From Castanea sativa (taxonomy: Eukaryota > Streptophyta > Magnoliopsida > Fagales > Fagaceae): DNA of 64,000 bases. A program made the position numbers and the translations under genes. The stretch lies in assembly GCF_040712315.1 (NCBI RefSeq), contig NC_134020.1, forward strand, positions 8,846,936-8,910,935, in the 5' to 3' direction. Of this stretch, positions 46,103 through 57,502 are shown piece after piece (position 1 is the stretch's first letter; each line of letters begins with the position of its first letter). The notes beneath the pieces are model-generated. The model saw nothing but the letters and a program-made list of their open reading frames with translations. It was not told the origin of the DNA and did not search any database.

Positions 46103-46544
46103 ATTGGTGCGTAACTCCGGAACAGTGCACCGGCACAAATCGAGATTGTCATATTTTGTTTCCATAGCCAATCCAAAATGGTCTCCGAAACAGAATTCAA
46201 AATTTTGTTGGAAACACCAAGTATTGTCATTGAACTACAAGGCTCTTGATATTAAAATTACAAGTTTAAGATTCCAAATACATTTAGCGCACCCCAAAGA
46301 ATTAACACAGTCCAAAGAGACTCCAAAAAATGACCAACTAACCCATTCCTATGACATTCCTTCTAACATTTAAAAAAAGAAAAAGAAAAAAAAGAGTAAA
46401 TAAATTCCTAAACTCAAATAGTGCTACTATATTAAAGACATCAACCCTTCACAGACCCAATACCTTAAGCTACCCCTATCCCTCCAAAGTCTCTTTCTCT
46501 CTCCATGGAATTAATTTTAGGAAAAAAATTAGAATAATGTTATT

Positions 46545-47375
46545 TGTAGGGACTCAAAAGAAAGGCTCAAGCCCACTTAGAGTAGTGGATTCTAGTTCTT
46601 GAAGCCCAATACAATAAATTTGTAAGAGAGTGGGCTTCCGAGTCAATTGCAATACTAAGCTTAAGGGCAATAGGATTAAAGCGATTAATATGAATGAGAG
46701 AAACACCAATTCAATGTAAATTATTCCTCGAGCAGGTCCAAGGATGGATTGCTCATTAACAGTCAAGGATAATATTTTTACAGTGGGGTCCTTTGCTCTC
46801 TTTCTCTCTCTGTATTTTTTCTTGTAGAATGTTCAACCTCATTTTCAGAGGGGTTCCTTTCCTTATATAGCCCCTTCCATTGCATCTTAGCCCTCCATCT
46901 GTACGTCTCAGGGGAATAGTTTGGATGATTGTCCCATTAGGGCCCTTCTAGAGGTGGTAGAGAGAGCTGTGAGCTATGAAGTCACTATTCAGGTGTCTTT
47001 TTCTCATAAATGTGGCTAGTTCAGTTGGTGTAGAGTATTAAATGTGGAGGTGGTAGTCACCTTCCCAGATCTTTCCCCATTCCGTTTCTTGCACAACTCT
47101 ATTGTCTTCTCTAGAGCTTTACTTTCCAATGCAAGGAGTTACACAAAAGTACTCCTGAGGTGCATTTGCTCCTTCGGACCCTCAGTCGACAGACTGGTTA
47201 GCCTTCTTTCCTCGGACCTCTTATTCTCAGTTTTAGTCCGACTTTGAGTGATCTTGACGTCTTCCCTCCTCAATCTTGGCCCATGTGTCAGACTTCAATT
47301 AACACATGTGTGGGCTTTTAATCATCCTCGGATAGGGCCCATGGCCTTAGTGTGTCATTGAATCATCTGCTCCCA
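46545..47375 (-). repeat. LTR-like element, minus strand (831 bp)
   Basis: The minus strand starts TGGGAGCAGATGATTC at 47375 and ends GAGTCCCTACA at 46545. It contains GGCTATATAAGG (minus, near 46862-46873) followed by an AGAGAGAAAGAGAG block. It is probably a solo LTR of an unidentified family. The copies of ATAATGTTA at 46534-46542 and 47375-47383 are near but not exactly at these ends. Confidence 0.45.
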
Positions 47376-48590
47376 TAATGTTAATGATTCTATTTTCTTA
47401 ACTAAAAAATATTTAAAAATTTTCATTGAAAAATATATAATTTCTTTTCATTTTCTTTCTTTTTTTTTTCCCTTAATTATTTTACTAATTCCCATTATAA
47501 GAATTTTTTATTTTTAAATTAAATAAGGAAAAGTGGAGGCTAACAATGTCTATATGCATCCGTGTTGATATAATTAAGTAAGAGGGAAACAAATTATACT
47601 TTGAAAATCCTTTTTTTTTATTTTTTATTTTGTAGTTTTAGAATTAAAACATCATATAAAGTAAATTCGATGGAATCAAATTAAAAGCTCTATTTTCATG
47701 TCAAATTATATTTTTTTCATTTTTTCTAAATTAGATTTTGCTCTCATTGCCGTATAGACATCAATAATATATATATGAACATGGATATATAGATCCCAAT
47801 TAACATCAGTTCAATAGCAAAAATAAGCCCAATACTAACTAGCCCACTTTAAGAATAAGCCTTTTGAAGAGAATCAAGCCTCAAATCATAAATTAGGCAC
47901 AGCGCGATCCTACATCCAAATACCAAGGACCCCATCTGAGGTCAACGCCTTTGCTGGGCTTTCGAGGTAGAATTCTAGAAAGTATGAGGCTTTCCAAGGA
48001 AGCTTTCTAAAGCTTCTTGACGATTCTACAGTAACCTCCACATTAATGAGAATCTCTTACCTGGCACAACCACATCTAATGCTGAAGGACAAGCTTGAAT
48101 GGTAAAAGAAGTCCCAAAAGTCTCCATTCATGATGAGAAATGGGAAAAGAAGAGCTTGATGGGACCGAAAATTATCTAGCTGTATAGGGATAGCACACTT
48201 TGGAGAAGAAGATAGAGCTAATATAATGGAGGATAAGAGCAAATAAAAAAAGAAATATAATACATGAGACAAAGAGAAAACTGTAAAGAGAGAATTTCAG
48301 AAGATTAGAGTATCATTGTTATTGAGAAAAACCCTTGTAACACAATCCATGATATGAAATGATGAAATTTAGTTCAACATGATTTTTATGTAGATGTTTC
48401 TTGTTCTCATTCAAATATCCCATTGTGGATTACATTAGCCCATAATAAAAATTAGTTGTGATCTTAATCATGTTCAATTATCACTATATCTAAAGTTGAG
48501 TTTTTGGGACGCATAAAATACACACACACTTTTGTATATGTTTATATAAAAGGATTTAGTATAGCCTCCCGCCTAAAAGTCAAGATGTTG
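47376..48590. other. AT-rich region with an LTR-like stretch
   Basis: 47376-47810 is T-rich with nothing recognisable. 47815-48370 looks like LTR sequence (CAGTAACCTCCACATTAATGAG, then AAAACCCTTGTAACACAATCC) but has no defined ends or protein similarity. Confidence 0.3.
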
Positions 48591-51431
48591 GGTTATAGAT
48601 TGAACCAACTAGTTAATTATTCTGATTTTATGCAAACACCGTGAAGGCACAAGCAAATCACAAATCTAATATAGAGTGCAATAGAAAATAAATTTGACAC
48701 AGTGATTTGTTAGCTAATGGAGAAATCTTTCACAAAACAAGAACCCCATCAGGTGAATTTTAAATCACCACTCCCAAGAATCCACTAATCAAGAACAAGC
48801 GGTTACAAGTTTAAAGAATTTTATCACTACTTGGACTATCCCAAAATACCAACCTATAATTGAACCTTTGCACTAATCTCCAATTAGACTTGATCTTGTA
48901 TAGACTTTTCAATTGCCCAAGTCTCCAATCTATGACTAAATCATTTGCACGAATCTCTAATCCATATCTAACTCGAAGCAACTTGAAGTTTGTTGATAGA
49001 TGCAAAGTTCTTCACTTCACACTTAAAGAATTGAAGTCAACTTAGTTACAAAATTCTAAGGCGCATAAGAACGCAATAGCATCACAAGAAGTATGTAGAT
49101 TCTCTATGTAAGTCTTTATGTATGATGACAACAATAAAATAAAACTCTTATATCATCTAGTAAGTTAGAGGACAAAACCCTAGAAAAGCAAGTCATCATG
49201 GGCTGAAAATCAAATATGAGATTTCTAGATCTGAGAAGCTCGATAAATCCAGAGTTTTCGAGCCTTGTTAATTCTCAATAGATAAAGGTATTGAGTCAGG
49301 TGTTTAGATACCTATTTTTAGTTTTTACCACTTGTTTCTTTGTATTGTCTTCATGTCTTCAATACTACCACTAGAAAAACTTCTTCAAAATACTTCATGA
49401 TATTCTTGAATTCACTTAGATCTACACAAATATAAGTAAAATGTTTTTTGTCTTACGATATGCTAATTACATAAAAAAATATAACCCTGACACAAGAAAT
49501 ATAGTTGTAAAATATAGTATTTAGCTTTTGGGATAAGACCAAAGTATCTTCCATTGGATTAAAAGGAAACTGGCCCCTAAAGGTGATGAAAGGCTCTTGG
49601 TCCACATTCCATTTCTTTGGGGATAAAATACAATTCTTACTTGGATTACTACGGCGGAAAATTATGCCTGAAATGTGCTTGGAACTGGATACAATCCCCC
49701 TTGGTCAAGCAAGTAACCACCACAACATTCAAGGTCGGCGACTCCACTGTCACTGTGGTGTGGAGTTCAGAGTCCTAATAATAGTCATAGTATGTGCAGT
49801 AGGAGCAAGAAGGCCCCATATATGGAACCTCGATCTCATGGTGGTACCACTACAAAAGAAAATCGTTATTCTGAAAGAGGAAACATTTATAGTCAAACGA
49901 TGACTGCCAAGATAATGCATAACTTACTAGAGAACTAGAAACTAATTGTCTAACTCCTTTCAAGGCATATTAATTGGAAGTTTCTACACTCACGAAACTA
50001 AGGAAGTGCAAGTTATAACGTCTTATTATGATTTCACGAGTTTCTACATTCGGCCCCAAAAATACAATTTCACAATTTTAAACATGATTTCAAATGTGTG
50101 TACGGTGTGTGTGCCATAGTAAGTGTATGATAATTAATACTCTAAAATGTAATGTGTAGAAGTCATCAACTTACATGCCCATGGAAGATGTCTAGAGGAT
50201 CATAGCCCAGAGAGAAGAAATACCTCTAGACTATTTCATATGCCTTCTGTCCATCATACCCGAATGAATTCACCATTAAACCATATCCTAATTAAGGAAT
50301 ATATGTTTCCACAAAGTTCTCTCAAGTATAATGGCAGGCAAAGAAATGCTAGAGAAGACGTGGCTTGTTTCATGGATGAATTCGGATTTTTGATAGAGAT
50401 AGGGACCTTCATTTAAGGGGAAATTCTATAAGTCCCTCACTAACTAAAGCAATATTTCATTGGGGTTTGTCAAGACAAAGGAGTTTTTTTTTTTTTAATA
50501 ATTATGTCAAATTCTTTGCGGAAGAAGAAAGGTTCCATATATGGTAGGAGTTAGGAGAGTGGTAAAGGGATCACAAAGGGTTGATGAGTATGTGCGGTGA
50601 TTCGAAGATCACACAATATTGGCTTGCGAATATAGTTTACCCAGAAGAAGAATCACTTCTCTGCCTATGCCTTAATTAGTGAGAATATAGTTTGGCCACT
50701 TCATTTCAATGTGCAACTAAAAAGTACGTAAACTCAAGTTGTTCAATGGATTTAGAAACTCACAAAGTATATATATTGCTAATCATGGTGGGGCCTTGCA
50801 TAACCTATTTGAGACCCAAGGAAGCAGAACGGGCTTGACATCAAAATATATCTCTAAACTTAGATGCTCTTGTTAACGAGTTGCTAGTAAAGAGGGCTTT
50901 CATAAATAGCCTCCTCAATAAATCTCATGCCCATTGTGACCTTTAAGCTTAAGGCCCCTGTGATACTTGAAGGATTGACCACGGTTCAGCCCATTGTGCT
51001 CCCCACGACTTAATGGTAGTCTAGCCCATACTAGAAGTTATATCATGCAATAGGTGTATGCATCTGGCTTCAAACAATCAACTGTAACACGATATACTTT
51101 TTTTCATTTCCACTGAAATAATTCTAGAGATATGCCCAATCACATAATTTCACAATTTGCTAACTTGTGCGGCTACTATATTCCATGTCATTTATGTGGA
51201 GACTAGTAATAAAATTATAAAACTTTTGGTTTCACCTAGTTTAACCTACATGTACAGTTTCACTGAGTCAGGCAAATAACCGTGGTTGATGTGCTCAGTT
51301 GACTTGCAGGGTCAAATTTAGCTTTTCTCAATTTTCATTTTTCATGTCCAAAGTCAGGGGAAAAAGAAACCTTCCAAGACATCCCCACAATCATTCTCCA
51401 TAAATCTAACAAATTATCTACTTGACTGGGT

Positions 51432-51580
51432 TCTAAGAGTAATGCTATAATCACAAACAATTTTATAACATTTTTACAAATTATTAATGTGACTAACTTC
51501 TTACTAGTTGTCAGCTAGGTCCACTACTAACGTCACTTTTTTATTTACCAATAAACACTCACCACATCAACAATTTATAT
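51432..51580. repeat. Possible MITE or fold-back element
   Basis: The left part (AATGCTATAATCACAAACAATTT...) carries AAATTATTAATGTGAC, which is roughly inverted at the right (CACCACATCAACAATTTATA). The ends are not defined, and this is judged by eye only. Confidence 0.25.
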
Positions 51581-51919
51581 ATATATATATAAGTTTGTAT
51601 CTCTATCATTACTCTGGATTCTAAATAATGGCAAGTATGCATAAGATTTGTTAAATTTTTATTTCACTTCTTTCTATTGCATGGAACAAAAGATTTCCAA
51701 GCTCTATATCATCTATTTTACTTGGCAGTTTTCTACACTTCGGTATGCACATTTGATTTGGAACAAAAGCTACCTTCTCTTTCCTTTCCAAATTCAAAAT
51801 TTTTATAATAAATATTTAAATTTATTTCTAAAAATTCAATTAGTTCAAACATGCTAAAAAAATGTCGACAAGCATATAACTTGTAGCTCTCATCTAAATA
51901 AGAAACATGAATATAATAC

Positions 51920-51921
<2 letters not shown>

Positions 51922-51950
<29 letters not shown>

Positions 51951-51951
51951 T
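51922..51951. repeat. (TTA)n microsatellite
   Basis: About ten TTA units in a row. Confidence 0.9.
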
Positions 51952-52189
51952 TAGTATTTTATATGTTGCTAAAATAAAGTAAACAAAAAAATTCTCATTA
52001 TAATTAGTAGAAAATTAAGAACAAACAGAGAAAGAGCCTTGAAGCAAGATTATTCTTTTATTTATATTCTAAGTAAGTTTTATGTTGTTATATGTTAGTT
52101 TATTTACTATAAAATGTGTTCGCAGGCATGTGTGTTCTCATTTTCTTTTTTATTAATATATTTTACATTAGTTTATTTTTCCTTTAAAA

Positions 52190-52440
52190 TTTTGATTGGG
52201 GATAGCATTTGATGATGCATAGAGAATTAGTAGGCTGGATGCTTCAAGCTTCAAAGGGTTGGTAATTGTTTGGAAGACCTGAAAAGAAGAACACACGATT
52301 AAAGGATGACCAGGGTGGACCGGCCAAGAACCCTCCGATGCCAAAGTTAGTTTTTCTCTCAAATTCTAGAGTTTCAACTTTTTAGGAATTGCAAAAACTT
52401 ACCCTCATTCAATGCAGATGAGTCCTTATATAGTAAATCC
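52190..52440 (-). promoter_or_regulatory. Minus-strand LTR-type promoter and leader
   Basis: The minus strand has TATATAAGG (52424-52432), then a splice-donor-like GGGTAAGT (52397-52404) and an acceptor-like TCTTCTTTTCAG (52279-52290). A GGCATCGGAGGGTTCTTGGCC block between them is typical of Tat-type LTRs. No primer site is seen. Confidence 0.4.
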
Positions 52441-52599
52441 CAAGGCGGTTATTTATTTCGTAACTTCTCTAGCATTTGTGGAAACTTAACTTCTATTAAC
52501 TGCCATAGGAGTTAGAATATCTAGTCTTGTCCTCTGTAACTACCTCAGGAAGTTAAGTAGGAAGTCAGAGAAATGAACAAAGACCTTGCTAATGCTTCA

Positions 52600-53060
52600 A
52601 GATTGTACCACGTGGTCCAATTCACAGGATTTGGTAAGAAAATCCACATTTGGAGATTTCCTAAGGGTCAGGGGGTCGTCTAGGGACTTTTCAGAGACGA
52701 CCGTCCTTAGAAGGACAATCACCCAATGTTGGGATAGTCATTCTACTATGGACGACTTCTGTGGACAAATTGGAGTTAACTATTTTTGCCCACCATCAGT
52801 TGCTCCCTTGTCCAAAGGTCACCCAATGCATTGTAGAATCCACTATTGTTCTTGGACACATGCCTTAATGTTGGAAGTCAGTCATTGTGTCACGTGTCAC
52901 TATTTCTTTGGTTTTTCTTTTGTGGTCCAGATTGTACCACGTGTCATGATCTCATTGGAGGCCTGTCGTGTCGATTTTTTTTTTTTTTTGAGGAAAATGC
53001 CAGTGGCGCCTTTTGGTTTGTTGTGTCATTTCAAATGCCAAATCTTATCGCCTATAAATA
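52600..53060 (+). promoter_or_regulatory. Plus-strand promoter with three G-boxes and a TATA box
   Basis: CACGTG occurs at 52609-52614, 52891-52896 and 52938-52943. The first and third lie in a repeated word, ATTGTACCACGTG. TATAAATA at 53053-53060 follows. G-boxes bind plant bZIP/bHLH factors; whether they act here is inference. Confidence 0.45.
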
Positions 53061-53225
53061 GTGGAATTCCCCTCCTACCTTTTACATTTCTTAAATTCTC
53101 CTCCTTGACATTCGTCGTCTAGAGCCTCGTCTTAGAAGTGTTTCCACGTCCTTAGTCCTCCTTCGTCTAGAGCCAGGTATTCTCTCCATACTCGTCTTTA
53201 GGTTTTCCTTAAGTTTTCTTCGAAA

Positions 53226-53345
53226 TGTCTGAAATTGTCGTCTCTTCGTCTAGAAATAGTGTTCATAAGGAGATAGACGAGTATCACAATTCAACTACCT
53301 ACAGGGGCTCCAGTAGTATTAGTAATAGTAGTATACTTTTCACAT
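53226..53345 (+). CDS. Small Ser-rich reading frame, cut by copia F
   Basis: ATG at 53226 opens a frame beginning MSEIVVSSSRNSVHKEIDEY and continuing Ser-rich (SSSISNSS) to about 53334. Copia F's truncated LTR then supplies the last residues and a stop. It lies ~165 bases after the TATA box, and the leader has a possible tiny intron (CCAG/GTATTC ... TTTAG near 53178-53203). It may be the N-terminus of a transposon-encoded or host protein. I do not recognise the family. Confidence 0.3.
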
Positions 53346-53520
53346 AAATCACATACTATGCATCTCATGGACTACATGATAATGTCGCATATTCATGTTA
53401 CCATTATTTTAAATTATAATAAAACAAATTTATTAATCACAATATTAAGTCACACATCATATCATACATAATATCATACATAACATCATACAATAGGATT
53501 TAAGGGCACTAATCCTAACA
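53336..53520 (-). repeat. 3' LTR remnant of copia F
   Basis: The minus strand starts TGTTAGGATTAGTGCCC at 53520, after the tract at 53521-53541. Homology ends at the CTTTTCACATAAATCAC word near 53336. Confidence 0.8.
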
Positions 53521-53534
53521 ATCTCCCACTTGCC

Positions 53535-53990
53535 CTAAAGACTATTGTGCACTAATCTAACTTCCATCTCCTCCAAATGTGACTCGAAAGTCCTTTGAGG
53601 CAAGGCTTTAGTAAACGGATCTGCTAGATTATTTGCACTTTCAATCTTTGCTACCACTACATCTCCATGAGCAACAATGTCTCGAATGATGTGGTACTTT
53701 ATCTCAATGTGTTTTCCTTTCTTGTGATTCCTTAGATACTTGGATTGTGCAACCGCTCCACTATTGTCACAGAAAAATGTAATAGGAACTTGCTCAATTC
53801 TCACAACACCAAGATCAGGATGGAATTTCTTGAGCCGAACAGCCTCCTTTGCTGCCTCATAAGCAGCAAAATATTCGGCTTCCATGATGGAGTCAGCAAT
53901 ACAAGATTGCTTAACACTCCTCCAAATTATGGCTCCACCTCCCAAGGTGAAAACACAACCCAACGTGGATTTTCTGAAATTTAGATCCGA
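53535..53990 (-). pseudogene. Copia F RNase H
   Basis: The frame 53535-53963 has CVFTLGGGAIIW, MEAEYFAAYEAAKEA (Glu), FFCDNSGAVAQS (Asp), HIEIKYHIIRDIV and the complete C-terminus ...VHNSL. A stop just upstream (53985) replaces the start of the FQSDL block. The C-terminal half is the cleanest of all copies. Confidence 0.8.
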
Positions 53991-54110
53991 TCAAAAATAT
54001 GCATCTGTATAGCCAATGGGAATCAAATCTTCACACCGGTAAACAAGCATATAATCTCTCGTTCTCCTAAGATACTTGAGGATATGCTTTACAACTTGCC
54101 AATGTTTTGG

Positions 54111-54779
54111 TCATGAATTTGATTGATATTGGCTGACCATGCCAACTAAATAACAAATATCTGGTCTAGTACAAAGCATGGCATACATGAGGCTTCCTAC
54201 TGCAGAAGCATAAGGAACTTGTCTCATTATATTTTCTTCCTCTTGAGTCTTAGGCCTTTGGTCATCAAACAGAGAAGCTTCGTGTCTAAAAGGAAGTAAT
54301 CCGTTCTTGGAGTTTTGCATGCTAAACCGTTCAAAAACCTTATCTATATATCCAGCTTGTGATAAGCCTAACATCTTATTCTTGCGATCCCGCCAAAGCT
54401 TGATCCCTATAATAAAGTTAGCTTCACCCAAGTCCTTCATATCAAATTGGCTTGACAACCAAACCTTTACTGATGACATTACCCCAACATCATTCCCAAT
54501 GAGTAAAATATCATTAACATAAAGTACTAGGAACATTACTACTTTATCTCGATGTCTTTTGTACACACATGGTTCATCAAGATTTTGTTCAAAACCAAAT
54601 GACTTGATTGCTTGATCAAATTTGATGTTCCATGACCTAGATGCTTGCTTAAGTCTATAAATAGACCTTTTCAACTTGCATACCATATGCTCTTGGTTCT
54701 TGGCTATAAAACCTTCTGGTTGCATCATATAGATTTCCTCTTCAAGGTTTCCATTTAGAAATGCAGCCTTTACATACAT
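54111..54779 (-). pseudogene. Copia F reverse transcriptase
   Basis: This 222-residue frame begins near the VKAAFLNGN block. It has KRSIYRLKQASRSWN, then the active site at 54510-54521, which reads YVND instead of YVDD (first catalytic Asp to Asn). It continues to RPDICYLVGMVSQYQSN. The Gly of the GLKQ motif is Arg. The upstream end is cut by a TGA at about 54781 replacing the Trp of EIWQMDV. Confidence 0.8.
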
Positions 54780-56032
54780 TTGTCAAATCTCATAATCATA
54801 ATGAGCAGCAATGGATAAGAGAATTCTGATAGATTTAAGCATGGCTACTGGCAAAAAGGTTTCATCATAGTCAATGCCTTCTTTTTGTGTATACCCTTTC
54901 GCCACTAGTCTTGCTTTAAAGGTTTCAACATTTCCATCTATCCCTCTCTTTCTCTTGTAAACTCATTTGCTACCAACAAGTTTAATGCCGTAAGGCGCCT
55001 CTACAAGATCCCAAACTTGATTGGAATACATAGAATCTAATTCTGATTTCACAGCTTGAACCCAATGATGTGCATCTATATCATTCATTGTTCATCATAA
55101 GTGTAAGGATCCGATTCAACCTCTTCTGAGATAGCTTCATAAGTTTCTCCCAAACCTAAAAATCTTATAGGAGGCCGAACAATTCTCCCACTACGACGAG
55201 ACACCTGTATACTAGACATCTCATGAGTAGTATCTTGTGGTGTATCTAATAGAACCACATCATCCCTAGTTTCATCCATTGGTTGTTGATTTACAGATTC
55301 ATTCATTTCAGCCAATACAACTCTACTTCTAGGAGTAAAATTATTCATATAGTCATTTTCCAAAAATTTAGCATTTGACCTAACAAAAACTTTGTTATCA
55401 TTTCGACTATAGAATAAATAACCCCTTGTTTCTTTTGGATAACTCACTAGCAAACATACTTCTAACTTTGGTTCTAACTTATCAGGCTTCCCCTTTAGCA
55501 TATGTGCTGGACAACCCTAAATGTGGAGATATCTCATACTAGGCTTACGCCCACTCCACAATTCCATGGGTGTTTTAGGAACAGATTTTGATGGAACTAA
55601 ATTCAAAAGATGTATTGTTGTATCTAAGGCATACCCCCATAAAGAAATTGATAAAGTTGAGTAACTTGTCATGGACCTAACCATTTCTAAAAGAGTCCTA
55701 TTCCTTCTTTCCGTTACACCATTTTGTTGAGGAGTTCTAGGTGTAGTTAATTAGGATTCAATCCCATTCTGAATTAGATAATCCTTGAAAACCCAAAGAA
55801 GGTATTCGCCACCTTGATCAGATCAAATGGCCTGTATGCGTTTACCCAATTGATTCTCAACTTCAACCCTAAACTCTTTGAACTTTTCAAAGGCTTTGGA
55901 CTTCCGTCTCACTAGGTATACATAACCATATCTTGAGTAATCATTCGTAAAAGTGATGAAACACTCATAACCTCCTTTTGCTTGGGTTGACATAGGACTA
56001 CATACATCTGTATGAACTAATTCAAGCAACTC
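54780..56032 (-). pseudogene. Copia F integrase and RT N-terminus
   Basis: The frame 55823-56029 has HTDVCSPMSTQ (first Asp) and ends at a TGA where copies have IRSDRGGEY. The Arg codon CGA became TGA, and DRGGE became DQGGE. The next segment has QNGVTERRNRTL (catalytic Glu) and a Trp-to-stop in HIWGCPA near 55518. The frame 55085-55501 covers the post-integrase region and linker (VSRRSGRIVRPPIRFLGLGE). The RT N-terminus 54800-55080 is stop-broken. Confidence 0.8.
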
Positions 56033-56647
56033 TTAGGCTCTTCTACCTTTTACATTAAAAGGTCGTTTGGTCATTTTACCTTCCAAACAAGATTCACAAA
56101 TTGAAAATTCATCAAAATCCATGGGCTTTAAAAGTCCATCTTTGATCAGTCTTTGAATTCTATTTGAATTAATATGACCTAAACGCAAATGCCAAAAATG
56201 TGCATCACTAGAAAGAAACTTTCTCTTTAATGATTTTACATGAAAGTTATTATCTAATTCAAAATTATGTAATTCATGCTTATTAAGAGTTAAAATATAT
56301 AGACCATCCACAATATTGCCAAAACAAATAAATATTTTATCCTTCTTTATTACAACATTGTCCTTTAGGATAACACAATACCCATGTTTACCTAAATAAG
56401 TTGCAGAAATTAAATTCCTACGAACATTAGGTACAAATAGACAGTCTTCCAATATTAAAACCCTAGACTCAAAGCATAAATTAACAACACCAACAGCTAT
56501 AACCGGAATCCAGCTCCCATCAGCCAAAGTAAGAAACAATTCCCCTTCATTTAGCTTTCTGGTCTCTTGAAACCCCTGCAAAGAATTGTAGATATGATTA
56601 GTACAACCTGAATCCACACACCAAGAATCTGTGGGATTCTGTACCAA
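56033..56647 (-). pseudogene. Copia F protease and pre-integrase zinc-binding region
   Basis: This is an uninterrupted 204-residue frame. It has the protease block TDSWCVDSGCTNHI (catalytic Asp-Ser-Gly), a β-rich FLTLADGSWIPV and FVPNVRRNLISATYLGKHG, then an intact HHCC zinc motif (FWHLRLGHINSN...ICESCLEGKMTKRPF). It ends at TAA where the Gln of RAQELLEL should be. It is the best-preserved such segment in the window. Confidence 0.82.
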
Positions 56648-57502
56648 ACATATTTGAAGAAGAAAGGAACTTTTTATACCCTTGTTCTTGGCAGCTTTAA
56701 ACTTTGGATAATTCCTCTTCCAATGTCCTTTCTCACCACAATAAAAACACTTTCCTTTGGTCTTCTTTCCTTTGTCAGCAACCCCTAAGGCAGTTTGCTT
56801 ACCCTCTTACTTAGTGAAGTCCTTCTTCTTCTTCTTTTTACCCTTGCCTTTCGACTTAGGTTGAGAAGTAGAAGCTTCACCCACATTGGCTTCAACACTA
56901 AAAGTACCAAGGATGCCTTCCGCCACCACTAACTCATTCATTAATTCAGACAAAGAATAAATCTTTTTGTTCATGTTATAATTAAGTCTAAATTCCTTGA
57001 ATGATTCCGGTAGTGACTAGAGTATCATATCCACTTGGGATTCTTCATCAATGTCGGCACCTAAAACCTCTAATGTATTCAGATTAGAGATCATTGTAAG
57101 ACAATGCTCCCTCACTGAAGTATCTTCAGCCATTTTAGTATTATAAATTTGCCTCATGGTTTCTTGCCTTGCTGAACGTCCTTGCTCACCAAACATCTCC
57201 TTCAGACTTTGCATAATGTCCGAAGCTAATTCTACATCCTGTATTTGATGTTGTAGAACATTTGAGATAGATGCTAGGATATAGCACTTGGCCATCTCAT
57301 TAGATTTCTGCCAACGATCATATCGTTGTTTTTCCTCAAAAGGAGCATCTAATGAAGGAAAGCTAGGACATGGTTAAGTAAGCACCTATTTGTGCTCTTC
57401 AGCAGTCAAAACGATGTCCAAATTTCTTTTCCAGTCAACATAGTTGGATCCAGTTAGTTTGTTTTGATTAAGAATAGCAATAAGTGGGCTAAAAGATGCC
57501 AT
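56648..57502 (-). pseudogene. Copia F gag
   Basis: The start ATG at 57500-57502 precedes ASFSPLIAILNQN, so the true gag start is kept here, unlike in C. The frame 57017-57295 carries ASISNVLQHQIQDVELASDIM, MFGEQGRSARQETMRQ and NLNTLEVLGADIDEE. Stops occur near 57374 and 57016. The zinc knuckle near 56700-56750 reads CFYCGEKGHWKRNY: the last Cys is Tyr, the opposite ligand to the one lost in C. Confidence 0.8.

Larger units (their letters stand above)
48591..52180. other. Unassigned AT-rich stretch, no supported gene
   Basis: 48590-49320 has imperfect repeats (GCACTAATCTCCAATT, GCACGAATCTCTAATCC) and resembles a worn LTR. Frames near 49583-49903 are short and lack motifs. 50000-51400 shows nothing I can assign. 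Simple repeats occur at 51577-51591 (AT) and 51922-51951 (TTA). Confidence 0.4.

Noticed and set aside
49583..49903. 106-residue plus-strand frame
   Set aside because: No domain or signal was found. A neighbouring frame looked weakly protein-like, but no family could be named.
52586..53122. 178-residue plus-strand frame
   Set aside because: It runs through the G-box/TATA promoter region and a T-rich run, and its hydrophobic composition looks like chance. No motif.
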